Counted from the stretch's first letter, positions 27,675-39,463 are shown. The stretch is 64,000 bases of DNA from Jiella sonneratiae (GCF_017353515.1 NZ_JAFMPY010000016.1:43650-107649), one strand, 5' to 3'. The notes: generated by a model from the sequence alone, not told the origin. Numbers and translations are program-made.

Positions 27675-29009
27675 TCAGTTGCCGCCGCAGCCGCAGGTTG
27701 CGGCGTGCGCCGCCTCGATGGCGTCGAGCGTCCGGCCGATCGCCGCGGGCACCGAATCGGCGCTCTCCGCCGGTCGATGGTCGAGATAGTCGACGATCTC
27801 GATGGCGGAGAAGCCGTCGATCAGGCGGCGGCGCACCGCGACGTCGCTGATCGGCGACTGCGAGCCGTAGACGAGCGGCCGCAGCGCCTGCAGCCGGGCC
27901 AGCACCGGCCGGCTCGCAGGGGAGGCGTCGTTGGCGGTCGGCGCGCCTGCCGCGTCGAGGGACGCCGTGGTGCCGGGGCCGGCCGGGGCGGCGTCGTCTT
28001 CGGGCAGGGCGCCGCTGCGCCTCGCGGCGTCGACGAGCCTGTCGAGCGCGGCGAGGCGGTCGTCGTCGCTCGCGAGCGGGATCGGCGTCGGCTCGGTCAG
28101 CGGCGCGAGGTCGCCCCCGACGTCGGCGTCCGTCCCGGAGGCGGCGCTCGCGGTGACGGGCGTTTCAGCCGCCGTGGCGCCGGTCTCCGCGGATGGGGTG
28201 CCGTCGCCGGGCCCGGCGCTCGCCGGGGCGGCCTCGGCGCTTGCGCCGGTGCCGACGGCCGGCCGCAGGTCGCCCTGTCCGGCCGCCATGCCATGGTCGG
28301 TCGGCGCGGGCGTCGGCAGCGGCACAGGACGGAGCGCGGAAAGCGTCGCGAGGATGGTCTTCGAGGCGATGTCGGCCTCGGCGGATTTCAGCGCGTCGAG
28401 CGACGCGACGTCGCCGCCGGCGCGGGCGAGATAGCCGCGCATGGTCTTCATGTAGTCCGGGACGCCGTAGCAGAGATAGGCCGTCTTCTCCTGGCCGAGA
28501 TAGCGGCCGAGCTCGTTCGACACCTCGCCCATGACCCAGCGGGCGTCGGTGCTCGCCGTCCAGGCCGGGCGGTTGCGCATGCGTGCCAGCTGGCTGGCGG
28601 CCATCAGCGCCTTGCGGCCCTCGGTGCTGCGCGGCGGGACGATCGGCGTGTAGATCAGCCGGCCGGGCAGGGTCTCGTCCGGCTGCAGCGCGGTATCCTT
28701 CGCGGTCTTGATCGCGGCATATTGCTCGGAGCGGATCTTGCCGAGGGCGGCGTGATAGCCGTCGACGTCGCAGCCGGCGCCCGTGCCCGTCGCCGCCGGG
28801 CGAGCCGTGTCGGACCCGCCGAGATGGACGACCGACTGCGCCGCGCCCGGCTGCGAGCCCGCAAACAGCGAGGCGAGCGCGAGGGCGAGGAGCGCGGGTC
28901 GGACGCGCGGCACGCCTCCGGCCCCGCCGCGGGCGTTTCGATCGGGATCGTCCGAATGGGCGTGATGTCCGGCGCAGAACATGGGCGACGTTCGTTTCGT
29001 GTTGGTCAT
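27675..29009 (-). CDS. Exported protein of unknown function with low-complexity centre
   Basis: A 444-residue protein with a probable signal sequence (hydrophobic about 38-57, GAAQS cleavage) behind a long hydrophilic N-terminus. If translation starts at the inner ATG (28982) the signal is more normal. A folded N-terminal part (about 75-230; CDVDGYHAALGKIRSEQY ... RYLGQEKTAYLCYGVPDYM) is followed by an Ala/Pro/Thr/Asp-rich spacer (about 230-360) and a C-terminal module ending in the CGCGG tail. A pair of isolated cysteines may form a disulfide. No family recognised. It converges on the pot operon. Confidence 0.65.
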   Translation of the reverse strand: MTNTKRTSPMFCAGHHAHSDDPDRNARGGAGGVPRVRPALLALALASLFAGSQPGAAQSVVHLGGSDTARPAATGTGAGCDVDGYHAALGKIRSEQYAAIKTAKDTALQPDETLPGRLIYTPIVPPRSTEGRKALMAASQLARMRNRPAWTASTDARWVMGEVSNELGRYLGQEKTAYLCYGVPDYMKTMRGYLARAGGDVASLDALKSAEADIASKTILATLSALRPVPLPTPAPTDHGMAAGQGDLRPAVGTGASAEAAPASAGPGDGTPSAETGATAAETPVTASAASGTDADVGGDLAPLTEPTPIPLASDDDRLAALDRLVDAARRSGALPEDDAAPAGPGTTASLDAAGAPTANDASPASRPVLARLQALRPLVYGSQSPISDVAVRRRLIDGFSAIEIVDYLDHRPAESADSVPAAIGRTLDAIEAAHAATCGCGGN

Positions 29010-29115
29010 GACGGGGAGGATCCTCTGACGATCGCGGCGACTCTGCGCCCCGGAGCTTGAGCGAACCGAGACCGGCCGGAGCCCGGCGTGTCGCGGCGGG
29101 CCCGGCGAGAGGCGA

Positions 29116-31032
29116 TCACTGGTCGGGAAGCGGGGTCGTGGTGACGGATGGATCCGGCCATTGGCCGGCCATGACGAAGGAAACGCCGGTCGTCCCTCCG
29201 CTCCCCGCCTCTGCTGCGCCGCCGCCCGCCGCCGTGACGGCAGCCGCCGTGGGCGTTTCCGCCGATGCCGGGGTGACGGTCTTGGGCGCGAACGTCCCCT
29301 TCACGGCGACGACGTTGTTCTTGGCAAAATAGCGGCCGCTGGCGGTCAGCGTTCCGGCTTCGTTGCGCAGCGTCATCTGGTCGAGATCGATCGTCGTCCC
29401 GACGAGTTCCAGTTTCGCCTCGAGCGCGTCGAAGGGGATCGTGCCGCCGTGCGTTCCCGCCGCGAGCGGCCGTGCGCCAGGCTCGGCGAAGACCGTCGGG
29501 TCGAAGCCCGACAGCGCGCCGCCCGACGTGCTGAAGCGGGCACTGACCGCGAGGTTGGACAGGATCGAGCGCCAGTTCTCGGCCGGCGTCGCGATCTTCG
29601 CCCTGACGGCCGAGGTGCCCGTGAGGCCGATTGACTGGATCGCGAGGCCGTTCATCAGGCTCGCCGTGTCGATGCCGCTGGCGCTGACCCAGCCGCTGAC
29701 CTGCGGTTCGGCCGCGGTGCCGTCGACGGTCAGCGCCGCCTGGCCCCGCCCGCCGAAGAAGGTCGCGTCGCCGACGTCGAGCTTGGCGACGCCGCCGCCG
29801 GCGCTGATCACCGCCGCGACGTCCCGGAACGGGATCGTGCCGAGCACGAGATCGCTCGCCGACAGCCGGATCTCCATCTGCAGGAGATTGGCGAACTCGA
29901 CGCCGAGCGGTCGCTCGAAGTCGAACGGATTGCGCGGATAGGGCGCGATCGACCGGGCGACGGGGGTGAGATTGAGCTCGTTGAAGGCGAGCGTGCCGCC
30001 GACCACCGGCAGCGCCCCGTCGAAGCGGGCCTCCATGGCGCCATGCCCCTCGGAGCCGGCGATCCTGAGATCGGCCTGGCGCAGCTCGGCATTGTCGCCG
30101 GAGAGCGACAGGTCGCCGGCCAGCGTGATCGCGCCGAGTTCGGGCACCCGCGTCTTCGGCGCGAACAGCCACTCGATGCCCCGGGTGAAGGACTGGGTGT
30201 CGATGCGCAGGCGCCCCGCCGCCTCGCGGAAGTCGGCGATCGCCACGGTGCCGGAAAAGTCGGCGCTGAGGGCGGGCGAATCGACGCGGAAGTCGAGATT
30301 GCCGGCGCCGCCCTCCCGCAGCGGCCGGTCGCTGGAGACTTCGAGATCGACCGTCGTCGGCTGGCCGTTCCAGACGAAGCCGCCGGAAAGCCGCAACGTG
30401 TCGCCGGAGCCCGACTGGCCGATTTCGAGATTGGCGTTGCTGACGCCGCGTGGGCCGGCAAAGCCCGGGCCGGCCGGCCGGAACAGGCCGTCGCGGATTT
30501 CGATCTGGTGGATGCCGCCGAGCCGCGGCAGCAGCGAGCGCAGGCCGAGGAGGAGGCCGCTGCCGGTGCCCGGCGTCGAAAGCCCGGCGACCGCCGCCGC
30601 GGTCGCCGCCTCGCCGGAAGCTGCGGGCGCGTGCGCCGAGCGCCATTCCGGCCGCACCAGCACCAGCCGGGAAATGTCGCCCTTGCCGGAGATCACGTCG
30701 AACAGGCTGAAATTGGCGACCAGCGTGTCGACGGTGAGGTCGTCGTCGCCGAGCCGCACGTGTTCGAGGCTGAGCCGCGCCCGCGGCAGGATCGCGAAGT
30801 CGATCCGCCCGTCGATCGAGACGTTGCGTCCCGTCAGGTTCTCCAGCCGCTCGACGACGAGCGCCCGGGCCCGGTCGGAGCCGAGGGCGAGGCCCGGCAG
30901 GACCGCCGCGAAGACGACGATGAGCGCCAGCGCCGCGGCGATGCCGAGGGCAAGCCAGCGTCGCCTGTGCCGGCCCCCGTGCCGCAAGCGCTGCGCCAGC
31001 CGGCCTCTCAGTGCGGGCCATTGGGTTCGCAC
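29116..31032 (-). CDS. AsmA-family inner-membrane protein
   Basis: A 638-residue protein with one N-terminal membrane helix (about 26-52) and a large periplasmic part with the AsmA/TamB-like pattern, including VERLENLTGRNVSIDGRIDF near the start and repeated beta segments (DLEVSSDRPLREG, NEAGTLTASGRYFA). AsmA-like proteins form lipid-conducting grooves between membranes and affect outer-membrane assembly. The start is a GTG at 31032. Divergent from the acetoacetyl-CoA synthetase gene with 177 bp between. Confidence 0.85.
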   Translation of the reverse strand: MRTQWPALRGRLAQRLRHGGRHRRRWLALGIAAALALIVVFAAVLPGLALGSDRARALVVERLENLTGRNVSIDGRIDFAILPRARLSLEHVRLGDDDLTVDTLVANFSLFDVISGKGDISRLVLVRPEWRSAHAPAASGEAATAAAVAGLSTPGTGSGLLLGLRSLLPRLGGIHQIEIRDGLFRPAGPGFAGPRGVSNANLEIGQSGSGDTLRLSGGFVWNGQPTTVDLEVSSDRPLREGGAGNLDFRVDSPALSADFSGTVAIADFREAAGRLRIDTQSFTRGIEWLFAPKTRVPELGAITLAGDLSLSGDNAELRQADLRIAGSEGHGAMEARFDGALPVVGGTLAFNELNLTPVARSIAPYPRNPFDFERPLGVEFANLLQMEIRLSASDLVLGTIPFRDVAAVISAGGGVAKLDVGDATFFGGRGQAALTVDGTAAEPQVSGWVSASGIDTASLMNGLAIQSIGLTGTSAVRAKIATPAENWRSILSNLAVSARFSTSGGALSGFDPTVFAEPGARPLAAGTHGGTIPFDALEAKLELVGTTIDLDQMTLRNEAGTLTASGRYFAKNNVVAVKGTFAPKTVTPASAETPTAAAVTAAGGGAAEAGSGGTTGVSFVMAGQWPDPSVTTTPLPDQ

Positions 31033-31209
31033 GCCGTTCGATCCCCTCTCCGTGTCGGACGGCCCTGGCTACCCGCCCGGCGCGCCTTGCGATAGTCGCC
31101 TTCGACGGATTTGACGTGGGTCGCCGTGGGGGCGGCCGGGCATCGACGGCTTCGTTGCCTTTGTTACATGGGTATGGCACCAGCAAGGCGGTACCGGAGG
31201 CGATCGAAG

Positions 31210-33162
<1,953 letters not shown>

Positions 33163-33460
33163 GGGGCGTTCTGCGATGGATCCCTTTGGCTCCCGAAAAG
33201 GCATGACCGAAGCGTTCCGGCCCCGAAACCTTGCGCCGGCATCGCTTCCCGGCCGCGCCGGACGCTGTGGCCAGCCCGTGCGGATCGTTCGGGCCGCATC
33301 GTGAAAGATGCCGGACGGCGATCGGCGAAAGCCGGGATGGATATGGAAGGACAGTCGGGGTGCGTTTCAGCCGGACGGTTTTCACAGGCCGTTCGCCGGT
33401 AAGCAGGCCTTCTGTCGCTTGATCTGATTGACCGCAATAGCGCCCGAAGCGGATCAGAGC
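33163..33460. other. Intergenic region
   Basis: About 300 bp between convergent acetoacetyl-CoA synthetase and M20 genes. No gene, RNA or strong hairpin recognised. Confidence 0.4.
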
Positions 33461-34609
33461 TCAGTGAGCCGGCAGCCGGTCTCTGGCAATCGCGACATGC
33501 AGGTGGGCACCGTGCAACAGCGCTGCATCGTTGAAATCGAACGCCGGGTTATGAAGCGGCGCGGAGGTCTCGCCGTTGCCGATAAACGCAAAGCATCCGG
33601 GCACATGGTCGAGGAAGCGCGCAAAGTCTTCAGAGGCGGTCATGGGGTCCGCTGCCGCATTGACGTGGCCGGAGACCGAATGCGCGACGGTGGCAAAGGC
33701 TGAGGTCAGTTCGGCGTCGTTTACGAGCGGAACGAACTCGCGGGAATAGCTCACCCGTGCAGCGATACCGTGCAAAGTGGCAATGCCCGACGCCATACGA
33801 CGCATCTCGTCCTCGATCGTCGCCGAAACCTTGGCGGAGAAGCTGCGTGCATCGCCGAGAATTCGGGCTTGGCCGGGAAGCACGTTGCGCGTGCCATCGG
33901 TGAGAAGCTCGGTCACGGAAACGACGCCCACGTCGGATGGGTTCAGCCGGCGGGAGACGATGGTCTGCAACTCCACGACCAGCGCGCAGGCCGGGACCAT
34001 CACCTCACGCCCCCAATGCGGGCGGGCGGCGTGTCCGCCCTTGCCCTCCAGCACGATCTCGAAAATATCCTCCGCGGACATGATCGCTCCGGGGCGCGTC
34101 TCGACATGTCCGACCGGCAGGCCCGGCAGATTGTGCAGCCCGAAGATTTCATCGAACGGAAACCGGACCATCAGCCCGGCCTCGATCATGGCCGATGCGC
34201 CTTTTCCCCATTCTTCGGCCGGCTGAAAGATAAAGCGGATCGTACCGTCGAAGCCGCCTTCCTCGGCCAGAAGCTTCGCCGCCCCAAGCAGCATCGCCGT
34301 GTGTCCGTCATGACCACAAGCGTGCATCGTGCCCGGGTTGACCGAAGACCACTCGGCACCAGTCGCCTCGGTAATTTTCAGGGCGTCCATGTCGGCGCGG
34401 AGCGCAATGGCACGGTTGGATGTGCCGCGCCGCAAGGTCCCGACGACACCGGTGCCGCCTATGCCTTCGACGACCTCCAGGTCGAAGCCGCGCAGGGTAT
34501 CGGCGACGAAGGCCGCAGTGCGGCGCTCTTCGAAACCGACTTCAGGATGGCGGTGCAAGTCGCGGCGCCAACCCGCCATTGTCACGTCTAGCGTCGCCAA
34601 CTGTGCCAT
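33461..34609 (-). CDS. M20D-family amidohydrolase (hippurate/indole-acetyl-amino-acid hydrolase type)
   Basis: A 382-residue metallo-amidohydrolase. The metal site includes HACGHDGHT and PAEEWGKGA; the dimerisation domain begins near GKGGHAARPHWG, and the C-terminal HNPAFDFNDAALLHGA supplies the last ligand. M20D enzymes hydrolyse N-acyl amino acids such as hippurate or N-acetyl-diaminopimelate. Codon choice is less GC-biased than in the neighbours (a sample line near 34.2 kb is about 55% GC), which hints at recent acquisition. Confidence 0.88.
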   Translation of the reverse strand: MAQLATLDVTMAGWRRDLHRHPEVGFEERRTAAFVADTLRGFDLEVVEGIGGTGVVGTLRRGTSNRAIALRADMDALKITEATGAEWSSVNPGTMHACGHDGHTAMLLGAAKLLAEEGGFDGTIRFIFQPAEEWGKGASAMIEAGLMVRFPFDEIFGLHNLPGLPVGHVETRPGAIMSAEDIFEIVLEGKGGHAARPHWGREVMVPACALVVELQTIVSRRLNPSDVGVVSVTELLTDGTRNVLPGQARILGDARSFSAKVSATIEDEMRRMASGIATLHGIAARVSYSREFVPLVNDAELTSAFATVAHSVSGHVNAAADPMTASEDFARFLDHVPGCFAFIGNGETSAPLHNPAFDFNDAALLHGAHLHVAIARDRLPAH

Positions 34610-35000
34610 GCTTCGTCACGCCCTCATCGCGTCGAAGGCCGCAGAGTGCGCATAGTACCAGATCACGCGGCTTTCGACATGAGCTGCGTGGTTTCAGCGC
34701 CAAGGTGCGCGGGCGTGCAATGGCCCGTCGATTTCTGCTTTTGACGCATGGATGACGATGCCCCGAGTGGGCGAACGACCTCTTGCGGGTGAGCCGCGTG
34801 TGCAGCCTCAATCGCCGCATGGGAGCTGCCGATCGGCAAGGTGTTGATCTCAAGGTGACCGTGCCGATAATCGTCGAGTCAACGCTCCTTGCGGACCCGT
34901 CAAAGCATATCGAGCCATCGCGACCCGCCGCAACGGCAAAGGCGGGCCGGCATCTCGCCGAACCCGCCCGAGTCCTTGTCGTCAGATGCTTCGCGTCGCC
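34610..35000. other. Intergenic region between M20 and quinoprotein genes
   Basis: About 390 bp, somewhat less GC-rich than average, with no credible gene. It holds the M20 upstream region and, at its right end, a likely terminator for the quinoprotein operon. Confidence 0.4.
34938..34968 (-). terminator. Terminator after the quinoprotein gene
   Basis: On the minus strand GGCGGG pairs with CCCGCC around an inner CGGC/GCCG stem, followed by TTTGCC. It lies 33 nt past the gene's stop codon. Confidence 0.6.
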
Positions 35001-37232
35001 TTACTTCGGCAGTGCGAAGGTCACCACCTGATCCGCCACCTTCGGCAAGAGGATCGTGTTGCCGCCGACGGCGAAGGTCACGTATTGCCGGCCCTTGTAG
35101 GTGTAGACCGCCGGCATCGACACCGCCGGCGCGTCGACCAGCGCCTTCCACAGCACCTTGCCGCTCTTCAGGTCGATCGCCCGGACGCGCGAGTCCATCG
35201 AGGCGCCGATGAAGATCAGCCCCGACTTGGTGATCACCGGCGCGCCGATCGTCACCGAGCCCCAGGATTCCGGCATGTAGAAGCCGTATTTCTGCACCTG
35301 GCCGAAGGGTTCGTTCCACAGCCTTTCGCCGGTCTTCAGATCATAGGCGGCGAGCATGCCGTAGGGGCCCTTCCAGCAGGGCATCCCGGCCCAGTTGAGG
35401 AAGGTCTCGAGCTTGAAGGCGTAGGGCGCGTCGCCCTGCGCGTAGTAGCCGCTGGTCTCGCCCTCCTGGCTCTTCTGCTCGAACTCCTTGCGCGGCACGA
35501 GGGTGTAGATCTGCACCACCGAGTTCGAATTGACGACGTAGATGCCGGTGTTCGGATCGACGGCGCCGCCGCCCCATTCCGTGCCGCCGGTCGTCGGCGG
35601 ATAGGCGATGGTGCCCTCAAGGCTCGGCGGCGTGAAGCGGCCGTCATAGCGGTATTTCGCCGCCCGGGCCGAGCATTCGCCGAAGCCGACCGCGTCGGCC
35701 AGCGCCGAGACGCCCGGCCACTGGTCGGGAATCACCGGCTCGGGCTTGGCGACATAGGGCTGGGTCGGCGCCGCCTCCTCGCCGGGGATGTCGGACTTCG
35801 GAACCGGGCGCTCCTCGATCGGATAGATCGGCTCGCCGGTCTCGCGGTTGAGGACGTAGAGAAAGCCCTGCTTGCCGCTCTGGACGAGCGCCGGGATGGT
35901 CTTGCCGTCCTTCTTGATGTCGACCAGCGTCGGCGGCGCGTCGGTGTCGAGGTCCCAGATGTCGTGATGGACGAGCTGCCGGCTCCAGACCACCTTGCCG
36001 GTGTCGGTGTCGAGCGCCGTGACCGAGGTGGCGAGCGGCAGCTCTTCCTTGCGGTTGCCGCCGTAATAGTTCGGGCTCGGCGAGGACACCGGGATGTAGA
36101 GCAGCCCGCGCTCCGGATCGACCGACATCGAGGCCCAGACGTTCGACGTGCCGGTCCGCGAGATCACCTCGTTCGGAAGCGCGTGGAACATCCATTTCAG
36201 CTTGCCGGTCTTGGCGTCGAGGGCGAAGACCGTCCCCGGAGGCGCGGCGGCGTCGGTCCAGTCCTTGCCGGCCCAGCCGAGGAACAGCGTGTCGTGATAG
36301 ACGGTCGCGGCCTGGAGCAGCGAGAGCGGCCACTTGGCGTTGACGGTGTTCCACTGGTTGACGTCGACCATGCCGTTCTGGCCGAAATTCTCGCAGGCCT
36401 TGCCGGTGTCGGCGTCGACGCCGTAGAGCTTGGCGTCCATCGTCCCGATATAGACGATCTTCTGGCAGGGCTGGCCCTGTTCGGGGCTTTCGGCCTGCCA
36501 GTAAGCGACGCCGCGGTTCTTCAGCGCCGGCTGGGTCAGCGCTTCGAGCTTGGCCTTGGGATCGAAGGTCCACTTCGCCTTGCCGGTGTCGGGCTCGAGC
36601 GCGACGATCTTGTAGAAGGGCGTGCCGATATAGAGCGTATTGTTGACGAAGAGCGGCGTCGCCGACCAGACGGTGTAGGGCAGGTCGCCCGAGCCGTCGG
36701 AAACGTCGCCGGTGTGGTATTCCCAGACCTTTTCGAGATTTCCGACATTGTCCGGCGTGATCTCGTCGGCGGGCGAGTATTTCTGCGCCATCAGGTCGCC
36801 GTTGAAGGTCGCCCAGCTGTTCTGATCCTGCATCCACGCGTCCGGCTTCTTGTCCGCCTTGACCGCGGGTGCCTCGCCGCCGCCGTCGCCGGAAGCGGCC
36901 GCCTGCGCCTCGCCGTCGCCTGCCGGATGTTCGACGCTGCCGCCGCCCTTGGTCGGCTCGGTGGCAAGCTGCGGCGCCGTCTGTCCGTCGTCCGGCTTCT
37001 GTGCGGTTCCCCCGTCCTGGCCGGCGGTGTCTTCTGCCGCCGGTGCCGGCTGTGCGTCGCCGGTGGGCGGCGCGGCGGTCTCGCCGGTGCTGCCGGCCTG
37101 CGGTTCGGCGGCGTCCTGCTCCTGCGGCGGGGTCTGTCCGGCAGTGCCGGCGTCCTGCGAAAAGGCCGGGGCGCAATGGGCGAAGACGAGGGCGAGAGCC
37201 GCGGAGGTGGCGGCCGTTCTGAGCTTGTTCAT
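35001..37232 (-). CDS. PQQ-dependent membrane dehydrogenase, catalytic subunit (SldA/GDH family)
   Basis: A 743-residue periplasmic quinoprotein with a signal peptide (cleavage near AFSQD), then about 110 residues of Gln/Glu/Ala/Pro/Gly-rich linker, then an eight-bladed PQQ propeller beginning at NSWATFNGDLMAQKYSP. The conserved LVHHDIWDLDTDAPPTL carries the catalytic acid and Trp contacts of the glucose/quinate/polyol dehydrogenase family; the adjacent-cysteine disulfide of methanol dehydrogenases is not seen. Unlike membrane glucose dehydrogenase it lacks the five N-terminal helices, which are encoded by the gene 35 bp upstream. Substrate (polyol, quinate or aldose) is not determinable. No pqq biosynthesis genes are in the window. 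Confidence 0.85.
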   Translation of the reverse strand: MNKLRTAATSAALALVFAHCAPAFSQDAGTAGQTPPQEQDAAEPQAGSTGETAAPPTGDAQPAPAAEDTAGQDGGTAQKPDDGQTAPQLATEPTKGGGSVEHPAGDGEAQAAASGDGGGEAPAVKADKKPDAWMQDQNSWATFNGDLMAQKYSPADEITPDNVGNLEKVWEYHTGDVSDGSGDLPYTVWSATPLFVNNTLYIGTPFYKIVALEPDTGKAKWTFDPKAKLEALTQPALKNRGVAYWQAESPEQGQPCQKIVYIGTMDAKLYGVDADTGKACENFGQNGMVDVNQWNTVNAKWPLSLLQAATVYHDTLFLGWAGKDWTDAAAPPGTVFALDAKTGKLKWMFHALPNEVISRTGTSNVWASMSVDPERGLLYIPVSSPSPNYYGGNRKEELPLATSVTALDTDTGKVVWSRQLVHHDIWDLDTDAPPTLVDIKKDGKTIPALVQSGKQGFLYVLNRETGEPIYPIEERPVPKSDIPGEEAAPTQPYVAKPEPVIPDQWPGVSALADAVGFGECSARAAKYRYDGRFTPPSLEGTIAYPPTTGGTEWGGGAVDPNTGIYVVNSNSVVQIYTLVPRKEFEQKSQEGETSGYYAQGDAPYAFKLETFLNWAGMPCWKGPYGMLAAYDLKTGERLWNEPFGQVQKYGFYMPESWGSVTIGAPVITKSGLIFIGASMDSRVRAIDLKSGKVLWKALVDAPAVSMPAVYTYKGRQYVTFAVGGNTILLPKVADQVVTFALPK

Positions 37233-37267
37233 GGGTCGTTATGTCCCGTCAGCGAGAATTTCGGCGG

Positions 37268-37633
37268 TCAGTCCAGAGGCGAAGGATCTGCCGCGACGTG
37301 GATCACCCAGCCGACCAGGGCGACGCCCATGGCGACGAGCAGGATCCACGCGGTGAGGAAATAGGCGGCTGCGCCGGTGCCGAGGATTCCGAGCAGCAGG
37401 AGGATGGCGAGCACCCCGCGCAGCCAGCCCGACAAGGCGAGATGCAGCGCCAGGATCACGCCCGCCACGACGACGAGCAGGCTGGAGACGAGAACCAGCC
37501 AGGCCCCGAAACTCCAGGCAATGCCGTTGCCGTCGTTGACCAGATTGACGAGCGCGACGACGCTGCCGACCGCGCTCGCCGCGACGACGAGCCATGCGCC
37601 TCCCGCTGTCCGTGGCTCGGATATCTCTGACAT
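37268..37633 (-). CDS. Membrane subunit of the PQQ dehydrogenase (SldB-like)
   Basis: A 121-residue protein with four or five membrane segments, resembling the N-terminal anchor of membrane glucose dehydrogenase and the 126-residue SldB of Gluconobacter polyol dehydrogenase. The final segment LLVAMGVALVGWVIHVAADP is typical. The ATG at 37633 gives a length close to SldB; a longer reading to 37699 adds hydrophilic residues. Directly upstream of the quinoprotein (gap 35 bp), as in sldBA, it would anchor the enzyme and pass electrons to ubiquinone. Confidence 0.72.
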   Translation of the reverse strand: MSEISEPRTAGGAWLVVAASAVGSVVALVNLVNDGNGIAWSFGAWLVLVSSLLVVVAGVILALHLALSGWLRGVLAILLLLGILGTGAAAYFLTAWILLVAMGVALVGWVIHVAADPSPLD

Positions 37634-37771
37634 GGTGCATGTGTCCCCTTCGACGATTGCCGCCCGACCGGTCGCCGCAGGGACCGCCGGTCGGGACATT
37701 TCTTCGACCTAGCGCCCGCATGGCCGTTTGGGAGGGGCTGCGGGGCGGGTTTCGAGGCCGGTCGTCCGGCG

Positions 37772-39463
37772 CTACGACCGGGCCGTCTCGGAAAGGATCG
37801 AGCGGTTGAGGATCACCACCGGAAGGATGCCGACGAGGACGATCATCAGCGCCGCCACGGCGCCGTCCTCGAAGGCGGCGCGCGAGGTCTGGGCGTAGAC
37901 GAAGGTGGCGAGGGTCTCGAAGTCGAAGGGCCGCAGCAGGATCGTCGCGGAGAGCTCCTTCGACGCTTCGACGAAGACCAGGAGGAAGGCGGTCAAAAGC
38001 GCCGGCCGCATCAGCGGAAAGAGCACTTCGGCGAGCGTGCCCCCCGGCGTGCGGCCGAGCGTGCGCGACGCCATGTCGAGATGCGGCGACAGCTTGGTGA
38101 AGCCGCTCTCCAGCGCGCCGTGGCCCATCGCCATGAAGCGGACGAGGCCGGCATAGACGATGGCGACGCCCGAGCCGGAGAGGATCAGCCCGGTGGAGAC
38201 GCCGAAGCCGGCGCGCATCTGCGCGTCGACGTAGTTGTCGAGCCCGGCGAGGGGGATGAGGATGCCGATGGCAAGGACGGTGCCCGGAACGGCATAGCCG
38301 AGGGCGGCGAGACGGGTGGCGAGGAGCAGGCGCCTCGACCCGGTCAGCCGGACGCCGTAGGCCATCAGGAAGCCGGCGAGCACCGTGGCGCCCCCCGTCA
38401 GGGAGGCGATCGCGACCGTGTGGGTCAGCGCCCGCCACAGCGCCGGCTCGAAGAGCTGGTCGAGACGGCGCAGGGCATCGTCGGCAAGGACGATCAGCGG
38501 AATGGCGAAACCGAGGAGGATCGGCAGCGCGCAGGCGAGGGCGGCGAGGCCGGCCGGCATCCCGGCGAGACGCTCCGAGCCCGGCTGCGGACGGTCGGCG
38601 CGGCCGAGCGTATAGCGCTGCCGGCGCCTCGCCATGCGCTCGACGGTGACGAGGGCGACGATCACCACCAGCATCGCCAGCGCGATCTGCGTCGCGCCGT
38701 AGAGATCGTTGCGGTTCAGCCAGGTGGAATAGACCGCGAAGGTCAGGGTGCGGACGCCGAGAAACTCCACCGCACCGATGTCGTTGACCGATTCCATCAG
38801 CGCCAGCGTCACGCCGACGGCGATCGCCGGCCGGGCGAGCGGCAGCAGCACCTCTGCGAAGACGGCCGCCCGCGAGGCGCCGAGCGTGCGCGCCACGTCG
38901 GCGGCCTTGCGCCCCTGCATCAGGAACACCATCCGCGTCGTCAGATAGACGTAGGGATAGAGCACCAGCGACAGGATCACGACGGCGCCCCACAGCGACC
39001 GCACGTCCGGGAACCAGTATTCGCGGCTGGTCCTGACGCCGAGGATCGCCCGCAGGGCCGACTGGACGGGGCCGGCGAAGTGCAGGAATTCGACGAAGCA
39101 GTAGGCGGCGATGTAGGTCGGCACCGCGAGCGGCAGCACCAGCGCCCAGGAGAAGAACCGCCGGCCGGGAAAGTCGAAGCTCGCGACCAGCCAGGCGGTG
39201 ACGACACCGATCGTGCCGGTGAGGACGGCGACGCCGACCATCAGCTCGGCGGTGACGAGGCTCGCTTCCGGCAGGATGGTCGCCCAGAGATGCGACCAGT
39301 TGGCCGAACTGCCCGACAGGGCCAGCCAGAAGAGCGCCGCGCAGGGCATCGCGACCAGCGCGACGAGGCAGTAGGCGCCGATGAGGTAGCCGCCGTCGGC
39401 GCCGGGGCGCAGGCCGGCGGACAGTCGCGCCGCAAGAGATCGCGGCGGGTGAAGCGCGGACAT
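37772..39463 (-). CDS. fbpB: Iron(III) ABC transporter permease FbpB
   Basis: A 563-residue permease with about twelve membrane segments forming two fused permease halves, each with an EAA loop (DVARTLGASRAAVFAEVLLPLARP and DMASRTLGRTPGGTLAEVLFPLMRP). This fused architecture is typical of FbpB/AfuB/SfuB. It starts 20 bp after the fbpA stop. The ATPase gene fbpC, usually third, is not here; the next gene is the PQQ membrane subunit. Confidence 0.9.
   Translation of the reverse strand: MSALHPPRSLAARLSAGLRPGADGGYLIGAYCLVALVAMPCAALFWLALSGSSANWSHLWATILPEASLVTAELMVGVAVLTGTIGVVTAWLVASFDFPGRRFFSWALVLPLAVPTYIAAYCFVEFLHFAGPVQSALRAILGVRTSREYWFPDVRSLWGAVVILSLVLYPYVYLTTRMVFLMQGRKAADVARTLGASRAAVFAEVLLPLARPAIAVGVTLALMESVNDIGAVEFLGVRTLTFAVYSTWLNRNDLYGATQIALAMLVVIVALVTVERMARRRQRYTLGRADRPQPGSERLAGMPAGLAALACALPILLGFAIPLIVLADDALRRLDQLFEPALWRALTHTVAIASLTGGATVLAGFLMAYGVRLTGSRRLLLATRLAALGYAVPGTVLAIGILIPLAGLDNYVDAQMRAGFGVSTGLILSGSGVAIVYAGLVRFMAMGHGALESGFTKLSPHLDMASRTLGRTPGGTLAEVLFPLMRPALLTAFLLVFVEASKELSATILLRPFDFETLATFVYAQTSRAAFEDGAVAALMIVLVGILPVVILNRSILSETARS

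Noticed and set aside
34542..34853. Short minus-strand ORF upstream of the M20 gene
   Set aside because: Basic, low-complexity translation with no recognisable domain; overlaps the M20 start.
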